DNA of 64,000 nucleotides, taken from contig CBDFHH010000005.1 of NCBI GenBank assembly GCA_965247665.1, forward strand, positions 1,711,614 through 1,775,613. The letters are read 5' to 3'. The notes beneath the pieces were generated by a model, which was not told the DNA's origin, did not search any database, and was given only the letters and a program-made list of their open reading frames with translations. The position numbers were made by a program, and so were the translations under genes. This stretch comes from CAUZWH01 sp965247665. GTDB lineage: Bacteria; Pseudomonadota; Alphaproteobacteria; SHVV01. Shown in pieces: positions 50,804-59,738 of this stretch (its first letter is position 1; each line of letters starts with the position of its first letter).

Positions 50804-53149
50804 TCAGGCGGCCTCGTCGGCCTCATGCACGCGGGCGTCCTCGCCGACGGCGGTGATCTCGACCTGTTCGCCGCGCGGCCGCACGGCCATCACCCGGGCG
50901 CGCAGGCCCCAGGCTTCGCCCGGGCCGAAGGCGAAGTGGGTACGTTCCTCGTCCGCCCCGGTGTAGGACACGGGATCCGGGTCCTCGCTCAGCACGACAG
51001 TTCTGTCATCGGCGCCCGGTTCGACCGGCCAGGGACCGCTCAAGCCACCGTCGCGCCGGCGGAGAGCGAGGTAATGAACGGGCGCCTCGGCCGTGTCCTC
51101 GTTCCATTCCAGCGGCTCGCTCAAGGTGAGCGTGCGGCCGTCGACGGCCGTCACCTCGCCGCCCTGGCCCCAGCGCGGCAGGTCGTGGGTGATGGCGATG
51201 AGATCGCCATAGGTCGGGATCAGCCCTTCCAGCTCGGTGCGGAAGGTGACGATGCGCCGGCGGTAGCGGTTGGCGGCGGCCATGTAGAGGCCCTCGCGCA
51301 TCGCCTGCTCGGCGCCGGTGCAACCGAACAGATCGACCGTGGCGGGCTTGTCCGCGGCCTCGGCAGGGCCGTCCGGCAATGATGCGACGATCTCATCCGG
51401 GGTCCAGGTGCGCTCCGAGAAATAGGTCACCGTCACCGCGTCCGCCGTGTCTTCGCCGGGCATGACGTATTGGACGCGGAAACTCCCCTTGACGATGTTG
51501 CGCGGCCCGAACAACGCCACCGGCAGGGTGCGCGGCGCATCGCGGGCGATCCGCAATACCCCGCCTTGCAGGAAGGGGAGCGCGCGGCCGCAGCGGGCGA
51601 TGCGGGTGAGCGCCTCCCACACAGTGAGACCCTGATCGAACACCGCATCGAAGCGGTCGCCCCGGGTCTGCCAAATCTGGTCGAGAGTATGGAGTGCCGC
51701 GAGATCGATGCGGGCGTCGTCGAGCCTGGCGCCGTAGGCCGCCCTGGCGGCATCGGCGAAGGCCGAGGCGAGCGAGCGCGTGGCTCGAGGCGCGGACCAG
51801 CCGACCTCGGGATCCCAGACCGGTAGCTTGCGGGTGACAATGACGTTGACGAGCCGGGCCGAGCGGTGGGAGAGATTGTCGGTGGCGCGCATCTTGACGG
51901 CGAGCAGGGTGACGTCGCCGAACGCGGGCACATCCTCCAGAAACGCCTTGAGACCGCCCCAGCGGATCTCGTGCCCGGCGCGCGCGTCGCCGCTCTTGTC
52001 GTTGGTGCGCCGGGCGCGCACCTCGTAGCGCCCGGCGTCAACCATGTAGCGGTAGCTCCTGCGTTGCGGCGTGTTGGTCGCCTTGGTCACGCTCACGGAT
52101 GCAAGCTCCGTCCAATCGCCGGCGGCGGCACCCTCGTCGTCGATGGCGCGTGCCTCGATCTTCCACGCGACGGTGCGGTTGCCGAGACTGCCGTCATCGT
52201 TGGCGTAATAGAGGCCGCGCGGCATCACCACATCGATACCGATTTCCGTGGCCTGGGTCCCGGCCGGATTGGCGGTGAAGGGACCGACCCAGCCGTCCTC
52301 GCCCGCATCGCGCTCATTGGCGCCGATCAGCTCCTGGCCGGCGACCTCGGGCGCGGTCACCACGTCGGCCTCGAGCAGGGTGACGCTGCCGCCGGGCGGC
52401 ACGAACTCGGTCTCCACCTCCTCGAAAGAAGCGATCGGCGTGTCCTCGATGCGGACCTGCTCGAGGTCGTATGCGCCTTGGCCGATGCAATGCAGCTGGT
52501 GCAGATACTGGTCGTTGCCGTCGTACTCGGTCCAGGGCGTAGCGGCGAGGTCGGGGTAGACGCGGTGGCGGCCGTAGATCACCGGAATGGGCTGGGTGAG
52601 GCGCGCCTGGTTGCCCTGTGCGGCCAGCGAATAGGTCGGGCTCGGCGAGGGCACGCCCTTGCCGAAGCTCGGCGCGGCGGGCTTCGGCGGCGGCAGCAGG
52701 ACATTGACCAGTGTCGCGCCCAGCAGGCCGACGCCCGCCGTGATCAGTGAGATGCCGATGGTGGAGGTGATGCTGAGCGCACCGGCGATGACGCCGCCGA
52801 GATAGGGAGCGGCGACCATGACGGCGATCATGAGGATGGTGCGGAGCGGGTTCTTCCCGCCTCCGCCACCCTGGGGCAGCGGCACGAACACGACGAGATC
52901 GCCGTCCACAATGAGCGTCTCGTCCCAGCGCTCCCGCAATACCGGTGAGGCATTGCGGAGACAGATCGTCGGGCACTCGAAGTCGTCTTGTGGTGTCCCT
53001 GTCCGGGCTTCGCCCGTCCCCGCCTCTTGGACACCGCGAGCGTCGAGCCATTCGCGGATCGAGACCGGCTCGGCGACCACGACCACGACCACGTCCCGGT
53101 CCCGCTCGGGGCGGAACGGGTTCCTCAGCATCACCACGGTGCCGGGCAT
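50804..53149 (-). CDS. phage tail tip / host-specificity protein (J-like)
   Basis: 781 aa. The N-terminal portion has MLRNPFRPERDRDVVVVVVA, then a hydrophobic double helix (RTILMIAVMVAAPYLGGVIA and LITAGVGLLGATLVNVLLPP) and QARLTQPIPVIYGRHRVYPD, the order typical of lambda-J-like/GTA tail-tip proteins. Later come a fibronectin-like part and QVEITAVGEDARVHEADE at the end. It recognises the host surface. ATG 53149 overlaps the stop of the NlpC/P60 gene (TGATG). Confidence 0.8.
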   Translation of the reverse strand: MPGTVVMLRNPFRPERDRDVVVVVVAEPVSIREWLDARGVQEAGTGEARTGTPQDDFECPTICLRNASPVLRERWDETLIVDGDLVVFVPLPQGGGGGKNPLRTILMIAVMVAAPYLGGVIAGALSITSTIGISLITAGVGLLGATLVNVLLPPPKPAAPSFGKGVPSPSPTYSLAAQGNQARLTQPIPVIYGRHRVYPDLAATPWTEYDGNDQYLHQLHCIGQGAYDLEQVRIEDTPIASFEEVETEFVPPGGSVTLLEADVVTAPEVAGQELIGANERDAGEDGWVGPFTANPAGTQATEIGIDVVMPRGLYYANDDGSLGNRTVAWKIEARAIDDEGAAAGDWTELASVSVTKATNTPQRRSYRYMVDAGRYEVRARRTNDKSGDARAGHEIRWGGLKAFLEDVPAFGDVTLLAVKMRATDNLSHRSARLVNVIVTRKLPVWDPEVGWSAPRATRSLASAFADAARAAYGARLDDARIDLAALHTLDQIWQTRGDRFDAVFDQGLTVWEALTRIARCGRALPFLQGGVLRIARDAPRTLPVALFGPRNIVKGSFRVQYVMPGEDTADAVTVTYFSERTWTPDEIVASLPDGPAEAADKPATVDLFGCTGAEQAMREGLYMAAANRYRRRIVTFRTELEGLIPTYGDLIAITHDLPRWGQGGEVTAVDGRTLTLSEPLEWNEDTAEAPVHYLALRRRDGGLSGPWPVEPGADDRTVVLSEDPDPVSYTGADEERTHFAFGPGEAWGLRARVMAVRPRGEQVEITAVGEDARVHEADEAA

Positions 53150-53553
53150 CACGCATCTCCCATAAACCGGTAGGTGCCCTCGATGCGCCAGCCGTGGGTC
53201 GTGAGATCGGCCGGGTTCTGGAACACCACACCGATGTCCCGGGCGGCGTGCAGCACACCGCCGCCGTCGACGGCGAGCCAGATCCCGACATGGACCGGAT
53301 GGCGCGACTGACGCATGAGCACCGCGTCGCCCTCGCGCGGATTTTCGACCGGCCGCCAGCGCCGCCGCTCCGGGTGATGGCGGAAACCGGCGAGCACGGC
53401 GCGCAGGTCCGCGGCATCGACCGGGATCTCCGGCACCTCGATGCCGAAACGCTCGTGCCAGCACCAGCGCACCAAGCCCCAGCAGTCGAACGCGTCCGGT
53501 CCGCGTCCGCCCGCTTCCCAGGGGCGGCCGATCAGCTCCTCGGCCCAGTGCAT
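53149..53553 (-). CDS. NlpC/P60 family tail peptidase
   Basis: 134 aa cysteine peptidase/amidase. The nucleophile Cys is in PDAFDCWGLVRW (about residue 24) and the His in SRHPVHVGIWL (about 87). WEAGGRGPDAFDCWG is the usual phage-tail NlpC lead-in. It would help the tail penetrate peptidoglycan. Lies directly between the DUF1833-like gene and the tail tip gene, the conserved order of long-tailed phages and GTAs. Confidence 0.85.
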   Translation of the reverse strand: MHWAEELIGRPWEAGGRGPDAFDCWGLVRWCWHERFGIEVPEIPVDAADLRAVLAGFRHHPERRRWRPVENPREGDAVLMRQSRHPVHVGIWLAVDGGGVLHAARDIGVVFQNPADLTTHGWRIEGTYRFMGDA

Positions 53554-54063
53554 CTAGCGGGTGAGGCCGGGGAACCGCGTGGCGGTATAGAGATCGGCCG
53601 GGAAGGCCTTGTTGCCGATATCGAGCATCCGCGCGCGGCCGGTGGCGCGGAACACGTCGACCTCGACTTCCGTCAGCGTCAGCGTGATCGGCAGGTCCAT
53701 CTGCGGGCCTTCGAGATCGGTCGAGAGATAAGGCCGGTAGGTGACCTCGATGCGCTCGAGGCTGGTCGCCGCTTCATCGAGGTGGCGGACGATCTCGCGG
53801 CTGACATTGTCGAGCGTCACCGCGATCTCCGGCACCGGCGCGGTGTCGACCGGCGGCAATTCGAGCTCGAAGCCGAGCGCCACGAAGCGCAACCGTTGGC
53901 CCGCATCGAGCGGAGCGTCGGTCTCGAGACGAGCGTTGAGATCGGCATGATCGCGCACCACCCGGATCGCGGTGGGCTCGCCGTCGTCGACGACGAAGGC
54001 GGGATGGCGCAGCTCGAGGGTGTGCAGGATGACGGTGTCGGCGGGTGACGGTGTGCGCTTCCT
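53554..54063 (-). pseudogene. phage tail protein, DUF1833-like, 5' end truncated
   Basis: A supported start at GTG 53961 gives 135 aa, but homologous-looking coding extends to about 54063: RTPSPADTVILHTLELRHPA and then FVVDDGEPTAIRVVRD. There it meets a stop (TGA) with no ATG, GTG or TTG in between. The region normally begins a few residues earlier in relatives, so the first codons were removed at the junction with the recombinase cassette. C-terminal features are PQMDLPITLTLTEVEVDVF and GNKAFPADLYTATRFPGL. Role in tail assembly. Confidence 0.6.
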
Positions 54064-54209
54064 CTCCAGCTCTCAATCCGGATTTGTAGTTGCAGACCTG
54101 TTCAAGACCGACATCAGTCGCTGATGCCGGAATTTGTCTGGCACCCGCCGTAGGCGGCACAGCTATCGCCTGGGGTAAGAACTGTCTCCTCGCGCGGCAG
54201 ATGATCCGG

Positions 54210-54235
54210 TGACCGGCCCCCACTGACTGGTCACC
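54210..54235 (+). repeat. solo IS3-like terminal repeat, copy c
   Basis: TGACCGGCCCCCA then CTGACTGGTCACC. Exact inverse of copy b at 49170. It lies between the truncated tail gene and the recombinase genes, marking the other edge of the phage module. Confidence 0.5.
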
Positions 54236-54256
54236 CGGCGCTGGCGGACAATCGTT

Positions 54257-55399
54257 CTACAGGCCCATGATGGTGGCGATGGATCGTCCGACTCTCTCGG
54301 CGGCAGCCTGGATTTCCCGGTCTCCGAGATGGGCGTAGCGCAGGGTCATGCGCACATTGCTGTGGCCGAGCAGCCGCGAGACCACCGGCACCGGGATGCC
54401 GTTCATTACCGCATGGCTCGCGTGCGTGTGGCGCAGATCGTGAAGGCGGACATCCTCGATGCCGGCTTCTCGTCGAACCCGATACCAGAGCCGGAGGTAG
54501 AGAGTGCGCGGGCGGGTCGCGTCGAGCGGCGATGGAAACACGAAATGGCTCGCGCCTCGCGGCCGGCGTTCGAGGATGCGGCGGGCCTGGGAGTTAAGGG
54601 GTACTTTTCTCGGTCCCGTCTTGCTGTCGATGAGGTTGAGCACGCCGCCGTCGACCTCGAACCAACGCAGCTGCACGATCTCACTCTTGCGGCACCCGGT
54701 GAGCAGCAGAAGGCGGATGATGTCAGCCTGCTCCCGGTTTGTCTTGCGGGTCTGTCCGTCCAGCGCCCGGTGCAGGCGGGCGATTTCCTCGCGCGACAAG
54801 AAGCGGGTGAGCGGCGTACGCCGGTTCCTTTGAACCCCCTGCGCCGGATTCGTGTCTATGTGGCCGCAGGCGATCGCGAAGTTCATGATCTGCCGGAGAA
54901 GATCGAGCGCGTGGTTGGCGTTGCCGGGCGCGGTTCGACTGAACGCGTCGAACCAACGCCTAACCTGTGCCGGGGCAATGCGATCAAGCGGCTTCGAACC
55001 GAATCTCGGTAGTATCCGGCCTTCAAGTACCGATCGGACGCCCTTCGTCGTCGAGGGCTTGTAGCGGTCGAAATGAGCTTCCTTCCATGCACCCGCGACG
55101 AAATCCCGGAACAGCGGCGCGCGCGTCGGCCCGGACGTACTGTCGGGCTCGGGGTTCGCCTGGCGCGCGAGGCAATCCTGGCGCGCCTCTGCGACGGTCA
55201 TCGTCGAGACCGGACCGAGCGAGACGCGCATCGACCGGCCTCCGACATTCCGCAACAGGACGTAGCTCCGCCCGCCGGACGGCCGCACCCGGACCCCGAG
55301 ACCGGGTACCTTATTGTCCCAAACGGTGTATTCCCGCCCGCGGGGGCAGAGACGGGCGATGGCGTCGTCGGTGAGCCGGATGCGTTCCCTGCCTGCCAT
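54257..55399 (-). CDS. tyrosine-type site-specific recombinase/integrase (downstream of pair)
   Basis: 380 aa. An N-terminal DUF4102-like arm (IRLTDDAIARLCP, LGVRVRPSGGRSYVLL), a core-binding SAM-like domain and the catalytic domain: Arg in LLLTGCRKSEIVQLRW, HDLRHTHASHAV with His/Arg, LGHSNVRMTLRYAHL with His and the nucleophilic Tyr. All of R-H-R-H-Y are present, so it should be active. Tandem with a second recombinase 3 bases upstream. Confidence 0.9.
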   Translation of the reverse strand: MAGRERIRLTDDAIARLCPRGREYTVWDNKVPGLGVRVRPSGGRSYVLLRNVGGRSMRVSLGPVSTMTVAEARQDCLARQANPEPDSTSGPTRAPLFRDFVAGAWKEAHFDRYKPSTTKGVRSVLEGRILPRFGSKPLDRIAPAQVRRWFDAFSRTAPGNANHALDLLRQIMNFAIACGHIDTNPAQGVQRNRRTPLTRFLSREEIARLHRALDGQTRKTNREQADIIRLLLLTGCRKSEIVQLRWFEVDGGVLNLIDSKTGPRKVPLNSQARRILERRPRGASHFVFPSPLDATRPRTLYLRLWYRVRREAGIEDVRLHDLRHTHASHAVMNGIPVPVVSRLLGHSNVRMTLRYAHLGDREIQAAAERVGRSIATIMGL

Positions 55400-55402
55400 G
55401 GC

Positions 55403-56524
55403 TCAGCCCTCCAGCACGGCGCCGACCGTCTCGGCGGCGTCCATCACCATCGCGTCGGCAGGGTGCGTGTATTTGAGGGTCGTCTCCGGACTGCGGTGGC
55501 CGAGCAGCCGGCCGATGGCGAGGACGGTTTCGCCCTGTCTTAGCGCGAAGCTTGCATGGGTATGGCGGAGGTCGTGAACACGCGCGTCCCGCAGCTCCGC
55601 TTCCGCGCGGACCCTGTGCCAGAAATTGTGTAGCCATGGGCCTTGCCGCGGCCGGTCCCCTTGCGGTCCCGGAAAGACCCATCGGCTCGTCTTCTCCAAT
55701 GCATCGAGGATGCGCCTGGCCGGGGTCGACAGCCAGACCGTTCTGGGGCCCGTCTTGCTGTCGCGGAGGAAGAGATGTCCCTCTCGATAGTCGGACCAGC
55801 GCAGGGTCAGGATCTCGCCCTTGCGGCATCCTGTCAGCAGAAGGAGGCGGATCACGGCGACCTGGTGCGGACACCGCTCCGCATATGCCGACAGTGTCCC
55901 GGACAATCGGCGGATCTCGTCGTCGGACAGGAAGCGCTCGCGTCCCTTCCGCCGGTATCGCCTGATGCCCCGGCAGGGATTGGAGGCCTCCGGCCGAAGG
56001 CCCATGGCCTCCGCCTCCCTCATGATGACGGACAGCACCGGCATGGACCTGTCGGCGGCGACCGGCGTCGCGCGCAGGGACGCGAACCAGTTTCTGACGT
56101 CGTGCCGGTCGATGTCAGTGATCCGGCGTCCGGCGAAATGCGGCAGTATCTGGTTGCGCAGGTAGCGGCGGTTCACGCAAAGGGTGCTTGCCTTCCAGAC
56201 CCGTTCGTGACGCTGGAACACGGTTTCGGCGACGGCTTCGAAGAGGATCTCGTCGGGCCGGGGACGCGCGTTCCCGTCCCGCCGGATCGCGGCGAGCATC
56301 TCGGCCGCTTGCGACCGCGCATCGCGGACATTCATGCTCGCGGCGTCGCCGACGATCTTCCAGACGCGTTCTCTCCGATGCTGGCAGTGGACGAAGAAAC
56401 GCTTGCGGCCCGAGGGCAGCACGCGGACGCCGAAGCCCTTGAGCCTGGCGTCGCGGATGTCGCAAGTGTCCTTGCGGGGTCTCAGCGCCCTGACGCGGGC
56501 GTCGGTGAGGGTGATTCCGGTCAC
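55403..56524 (-). CDS. tyrosine-type site-specific recombinase/integrase (upstream of pair)
   Basis: 373 aa. Same architecture as its neighbour, but clearly diverged: LTDARVRALRPRK and KGFGVRVLPSGRKRFFVHCQ arm, LLLTGCRKGEILTLRW, VHDLRHTHASFAL, LGHRSPETTLKYTHP with Tyr. It stops 3 bases before the second recombinase begins, so the two are one transcript. Directly upstream (56525-56638) is a short region with an imperfect repeat (CCCGG...CCGGGG) that could be the recombination site. Confidence 0.9.
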   Translation of the reverse strand: MTGITLTDARVRALRPRKDTCDIRDARLKGFGVRVLPSGRKRFFVHCQHRRERVWKIVGDAASMNVRDARSQAAEMLAAIRRDGNARPRPDEILFEAVAETVFQRHERVWKASTLCVNRRYLRNQILPHFAGRRITDIDRHDVRNWFASLRATPVAADRSMPVLSVIMREAEAMGLRPEASNPCRGIRRYRRKGRERFLSDDEIRRLSGTLSAYAERCPHQVAVIRLLLLTGCRKGEILTLRWSDYREGHLFLRDSKTGPRTVWLSTPARRILDALEKTSRWVFPGPQGDRPRQGPWLHNFWHRVRAEAELRDARVHDLRHTHASFALRQGETVLAIGRLLGHRSPETTLKYTHPADAMVMDAAETVGAVLEG

Positions 56525-56638
56525 ACATCTTCTCCCGGTTGCGGTTGCAGCCGGGGAACGGAAAGTTGCGGAATCCGTTCCTCGGCGACCAAGTGTGGGA
56601 GAAAAAAACGACCCTATCTCAGATAGTTAGAACCGAAG
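56525..56638. other. candidate recombination/junction region
   Basis: 114 bases between the recombinase start and the truncated Rieske gene. Contains CCCGG and CCGGGG flanking TTGCGGTTGCAG, and a run of seven A near 56604. The right edge of the acquired block must lie here, because the coding sequence of the beheaded Rieske gene begins at 56639 or slightly earlier. Confidence 0.4.
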
Positions 56639-56935
56639 GTGCGGTTGCCGGTGTCCGCGGACCACACGCGCGAAGTGGTGTATTGCCTGACGCGCAACGA
56701 TCCCCCGACCCGGGATGACGACGACTACAACTGCATCTTTACCGACGAGATCAACCCGCAGGACATCGCACCGATGGAGAAGCAGCAGCTGGGCTTGCGC
56801 TCGCGCGGCTACACGATGGGGCGGTTGATGGTCGATGAGGAGCGCACCTGGATCAGCGAGCACGCCACGCATTGGTCGAACAAGCTGGCGTGGGAGGCCC
56901 TCAACGGTCCGAACTACGAGATCTCTCAGGATTAG
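56639..56935 (+). pseudogene. Rieske oxygenase alpha subunit, C-terminal stump
   Basis: 98 codons with no start or ribosome site of its own. PQDIAPMEKQQLGLRSRGYT and GRLMVDEERTWISEHATHWS, then LAWEALNGPNYEI, match the C-terminal end of the four intact oxygenases that follow (for example MEKQQLGVHCRGYSQGRLMV). The Rieske centre and Fe site are missing. The other roughly 290 residues were lost at the junction with the recombinase cassette. Confidence 0.85.
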
Positions 56936-57277
56936 ACGACGATCGTCATAGGCGACGATCGGCCCGATCAATACTCCTTTGGCTGCGTAGGGGAGGCCGG
57001 CGACGAAAGATCAAGTCTCGATGTCGGCCGCGCCTATCACGGCACCGATCGCCGTGCCGGCCAAGACGAAACCGATACCGGATCTCGGGCGGTGCGGATA
57101 CAGGCGCCGGCTCTCAATCGACCGCGCTGCCTTGTCTCCTCTCGATTCTAGCCTGGGTCGTCGCACCGCTCGCGTCTCGCAGGGCTGGATTGCGGTTCCG
57201 CATCAGGCGCCGCCGGAGTTTGACGCCCAACAGCCCATGGGCGAACATCCCTTACGAGTTGAAAGGTGAGAAGCGAG
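56936..57277 (+). other. 342-base spacer upstream of the Rieske array
   Basis: No gene supported. Contains a palindrome GACGATCGTC near 56938-56947. It presumably holds the promoter of the first intact oxygenase gene, with AAGGTGAG just before its ATG. Confidence 0.45.
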
Positions 57278-58462
57278 ATGAGCGCGACCCCACGCCCGTA
57301 CTTTACGAACAAGTTCAACCCCGATCCCGAGCTGTCGTACACGCTGCCGGGTTACTACTATTTTGATCCGGAGATCTTTGCCAAGGAACGGGACGAAATC
57401 TGGTTCAGGTCGTGGATCCTTGCCGGCTATCTCCACGACCTCAAAGAGCCCGGCGACTTCTTTACCCGGCAAATCCTCGATCAGGAAGTTTTCATCGTGC
57501 GCGGCAAGGACGGCGAACTACGCGCGTTTTACAACGTGTGCATGCACCGCGGTCACGAATTGGTTAAGGGCAAGGGCAACAAGGCGATCATTACCTGCCC
57601 GTATCACGCCTGGTCCTACGACACCGAAGGCAAGCTCAAGGCGGCCGGCGGGGCCGACGACGTCAAGAACTTCGACTATCGCGAATTCCACCTCGCGCCG
57701 GTGCGCGTCGACACCCTGCTCAACATGGTTTTCGTCAACCTCGATGATGGCGCCGCGCCGATGCGCGAGGTTTACGCCGGTCTTGCGGATGAGATTCGTG
57801 GCGTGATGCCGGAGTTCGATGACCTCAAGCTGGCGCGGACCGACCCGTATGAATTCAATGCCAACTGGAAGTTCATCTTCGACGCGATGGAGTGCTACCA
57901 CTGCCCGGTGATCCACCCCGAGGTGATGGGCGAAAACGCTTATGTCGAGTTGAGTTTCGAAATCACCGGCCATGAGCGCTGGGCGCTGCATTTCATCCGC
58001 GGCAATCGTGAGGTGATCAGCGGCGAGAAGAAAGGATCTGTACCCTACGACCTGCGCGCCGATCAGAAATACCTCGACACCTACATCTGGTGGATGTGGC
58101 CCAACATCTATCTCGTCATCCACCAGGGTGACCCCAACTTCAAGGTGCTGTTCGGCATGCCACGCGATGGCGAGAGCTCATGGGAGACGGTCGACAATTT
58201 CTTCACCAACGATCCGCCGACCGAAACCGATGTCTCCAACATGAACAACTTCCGCGATCTGGTGCAGCCGCAGGACATTCCACCGATGGAAGCGCAGCAG
58301 CGCGGGGTCCATTCGCTGGGTTACACCCAGGGGCGGCTGATGGTTGACCAAGAGCGCACCTGGCACTCGGAGCACGGCGTGCACCACTTCAACAAGCTTT
58401 GCTGGGAGGCGGTGAACGGCGGCGGCAACTATGAAATCGGGAACGAAGGGATCGGAACATGA
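57278..58462 (+). CDS. Rieske oxygenase alpha subunit 1 of the array
   Basis: 394 aa. Rieske ligands: CMHRGHELVKGKGNK and CPYHAWSYD (about residues 85-112). Fe site: NWKFIFDAMECYHCPVIHPE (about 200-219), with a Glu where most ring-hydroxylating enzymes have a bridging Asp. ECYHC followed by HPE is the hallmark of Rieske enzymes that act on quaternary amines (GbcA/CntA/stachydrine-type), and those use the Glu. C-terminus GRLMVDQERTWHSEHGVHHF. ATG 57278 is used; four in-frame codons upstream are possible. Overlaps the next gene by 4 bases (ATGA). Confidence 0.9.
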   Translation: MSATPRPYFTNKFNPDPELSYTLPGYYYFDPEIFAKERDEIWFRSWILAGYLHDLKEPGDFFTRQILDQEVFIVRGKDGELRAFYNVCMHRGHELVKGKGNKAIITCPYHAWSYDTEGKLKAAGGADDVKNFDYREFHLAPVRVDTLLNMVFVNLDDGAAPMREVYAGLADEIRGVMPEFDDLKLARTDPYEFNANWKFIFDAMECYHCPVIHPEVMGENAYVELSFEITGHERWALHFIRGNREVISGEKKGSVPYDLRADQKYLDTYIWWMWPNIYLVIHQGDPNFKVLFGMPRDGESSWETVDNFFTNDPPTETDVSNMNNFRDLVQPQDIPPMEAQQRGVHSLGYTQGRLMVDQERTWHSEHGVHHFNKLCWEAVNGGGNYEIGNEGIGT

Positions 58463-59622
58463 TCGGCACACCCCCGAGCCCCGACTTCAAGAGCCGGTTC
58501 CACGCCGATCCGGAGCTCTCCTACACGCTCCCGGCCTATTTCTATTACGACCACGAGATCTACGACCGCGAGGTGACGGAGGTCTTCTACAAGGTGTGGT
58601 TGCTGGCCGGCTACCTCCACGATCTCGAAGAACCCGGGAGCTACATCACCCAGAAACTCCTCGACCAAAGTGTTTTCGTGGTCCGCGGTAAGGACGGGCA
58701 GTTGCGCGGTTTCCACAATGTCTGCATGCATCGCGGTCACGAGTTGGTCACGGGCAAGGGCCGGAAAACGACCTTTACCTGCCCTTACCACGCCTGGTCC
58801 TATGACACCGCGGGCAAGCTCAAAGCGGCCGGCAACGCGGACAACGTCAAAGGCTTCGACTTCGATGAGATGGGCCTGCAGCCGGTGCGCGTCGATACCT
58901 TGCTCAACATGGTGTTTTTCAATTTCGATCCGGCGGCACGACCGATGGATGAGATCTATCGCGGTCTGGAAGCGGAGGTGCGCGACGTGTTGCCGGGGTA
59001 TGACGAGCTCAAACTTTATCGCACCGATTTCTACGATCTCACCTGCAACTGGAAGCTCATCTTCGATGCGATGGATTGCTACCATTGTCCGTCGCTGCAC
59101 CCTCAGGCGATGGGCCGAGACGCCTACTACAAACCCAGCTTCGAGATATACGGCCACGATTGGTGGGCGTTGCACATCATCCGCGGCAACCCGGACGTGA
59201 TCAGCGGCAAAGTCGACGGTTCGGTCGCCTACGACATTCGCACCGATCATCCGTTGCAGGACGTGTACATCTGGTGGATGTGGCCGACGCTCTATCTCAC
59301 CGTGCATCAGGGCAACCCGAACATGAAGGTGCTGTTCGCGATGCCGAGCGCGATCGATCATTCGTGGGAAACCGTCGACAACTTCCTGCTCGGCGATCCC
59401 CCGCTTGCCGAGGACATCGCCAATTTGGATAACTTCCGCGACAACATCCAGGCGCAGGATCTAGGCGCGGTGGAAAGTCAGCAGCGCACGCTGCGCTCGC
59501 GCGGTTATCGGGAGGGGCGCCTGATGGTCGATCGCGATCGCTCGTGGGCGAGCGAACACGGCGTGCACCATTTCCATCGCCTGTGCTGGGAAGCGGTCGA
59601 CGGCCGCTCGTTCGACGGCTGA
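58459..59622 (+). CDS. Rieske oxygenase alpha subunit 2 of the array
   Basis: 387 aa, closely similar to the previous protein throughout. CMHRGHELVTGKGRK and CPYHAWSYD for the 2Fe-2S, NWKLIFDAMDCYHCPSLHPQ for the Fe site. Here the bridging residue is Asp (MDCYHC), unlike its neighbour, which could change electron transfer or pairing. Starts with ATG overlapping the previous TGA, so the two are translationally coupled and plausibly form one hetero-oligomer. C-terminal GRLMVDRDRSWASEHGVHHF. Confidence 0.9.
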   Translation: MIGTPPSPDFKSRFHADPELSYTLPAYFYYDHEIYDREVTEVFYKVWLLAGYLHDLEEPGSYITQKLLDQSVFVVRGKDGQLRGFHNVCMHRGHELVTGKGRKTTFTCPYHAWSYDTAGKLKAAGNADNVKGFDFDEMGLQPVRVDTLLNMVFFNFDPAARPMDEIYRGLEAEVRDVLPGYDELKLYRTDFYDLTCNWKLIFDAMDCYHCPSLHPQAMGRDAYYKPSFEIYGHDWWALHIIRGNPDVISGKVDGSVAYDIRTDHPLQDVYIWWMWPTLYLTVHQGNPNMKVLFAMPSAIDHSWETVDNFLLGDPPLAEDIANLDNFRDNIQAQDLGAVESQQRTLRSRGYREGRLMVDRDRSWASEHGVHHFHRLCWEAVDGRSFDG

Positions 59623-59738
59623 GGCCAAGCGCATCGGCGTACAGAAGGCGGGTGAGCTCGCTTTGATTGACGTCAAGCGATCTTTCCTCTCCGCGCCCGA
59701 TATCCAGTCTGAATCGGGCTCAGGATTTGGAGCGGAAC

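Noticed and set aside
57011..57160. Minus-strand stretch reading SGIGFVLAGTAIGAVIGAAD, like a glycine-zipper membrane helix
   Set aside because: No ATG start or ribosome site is in frame and the stretch is very short; not enough to call a gene.
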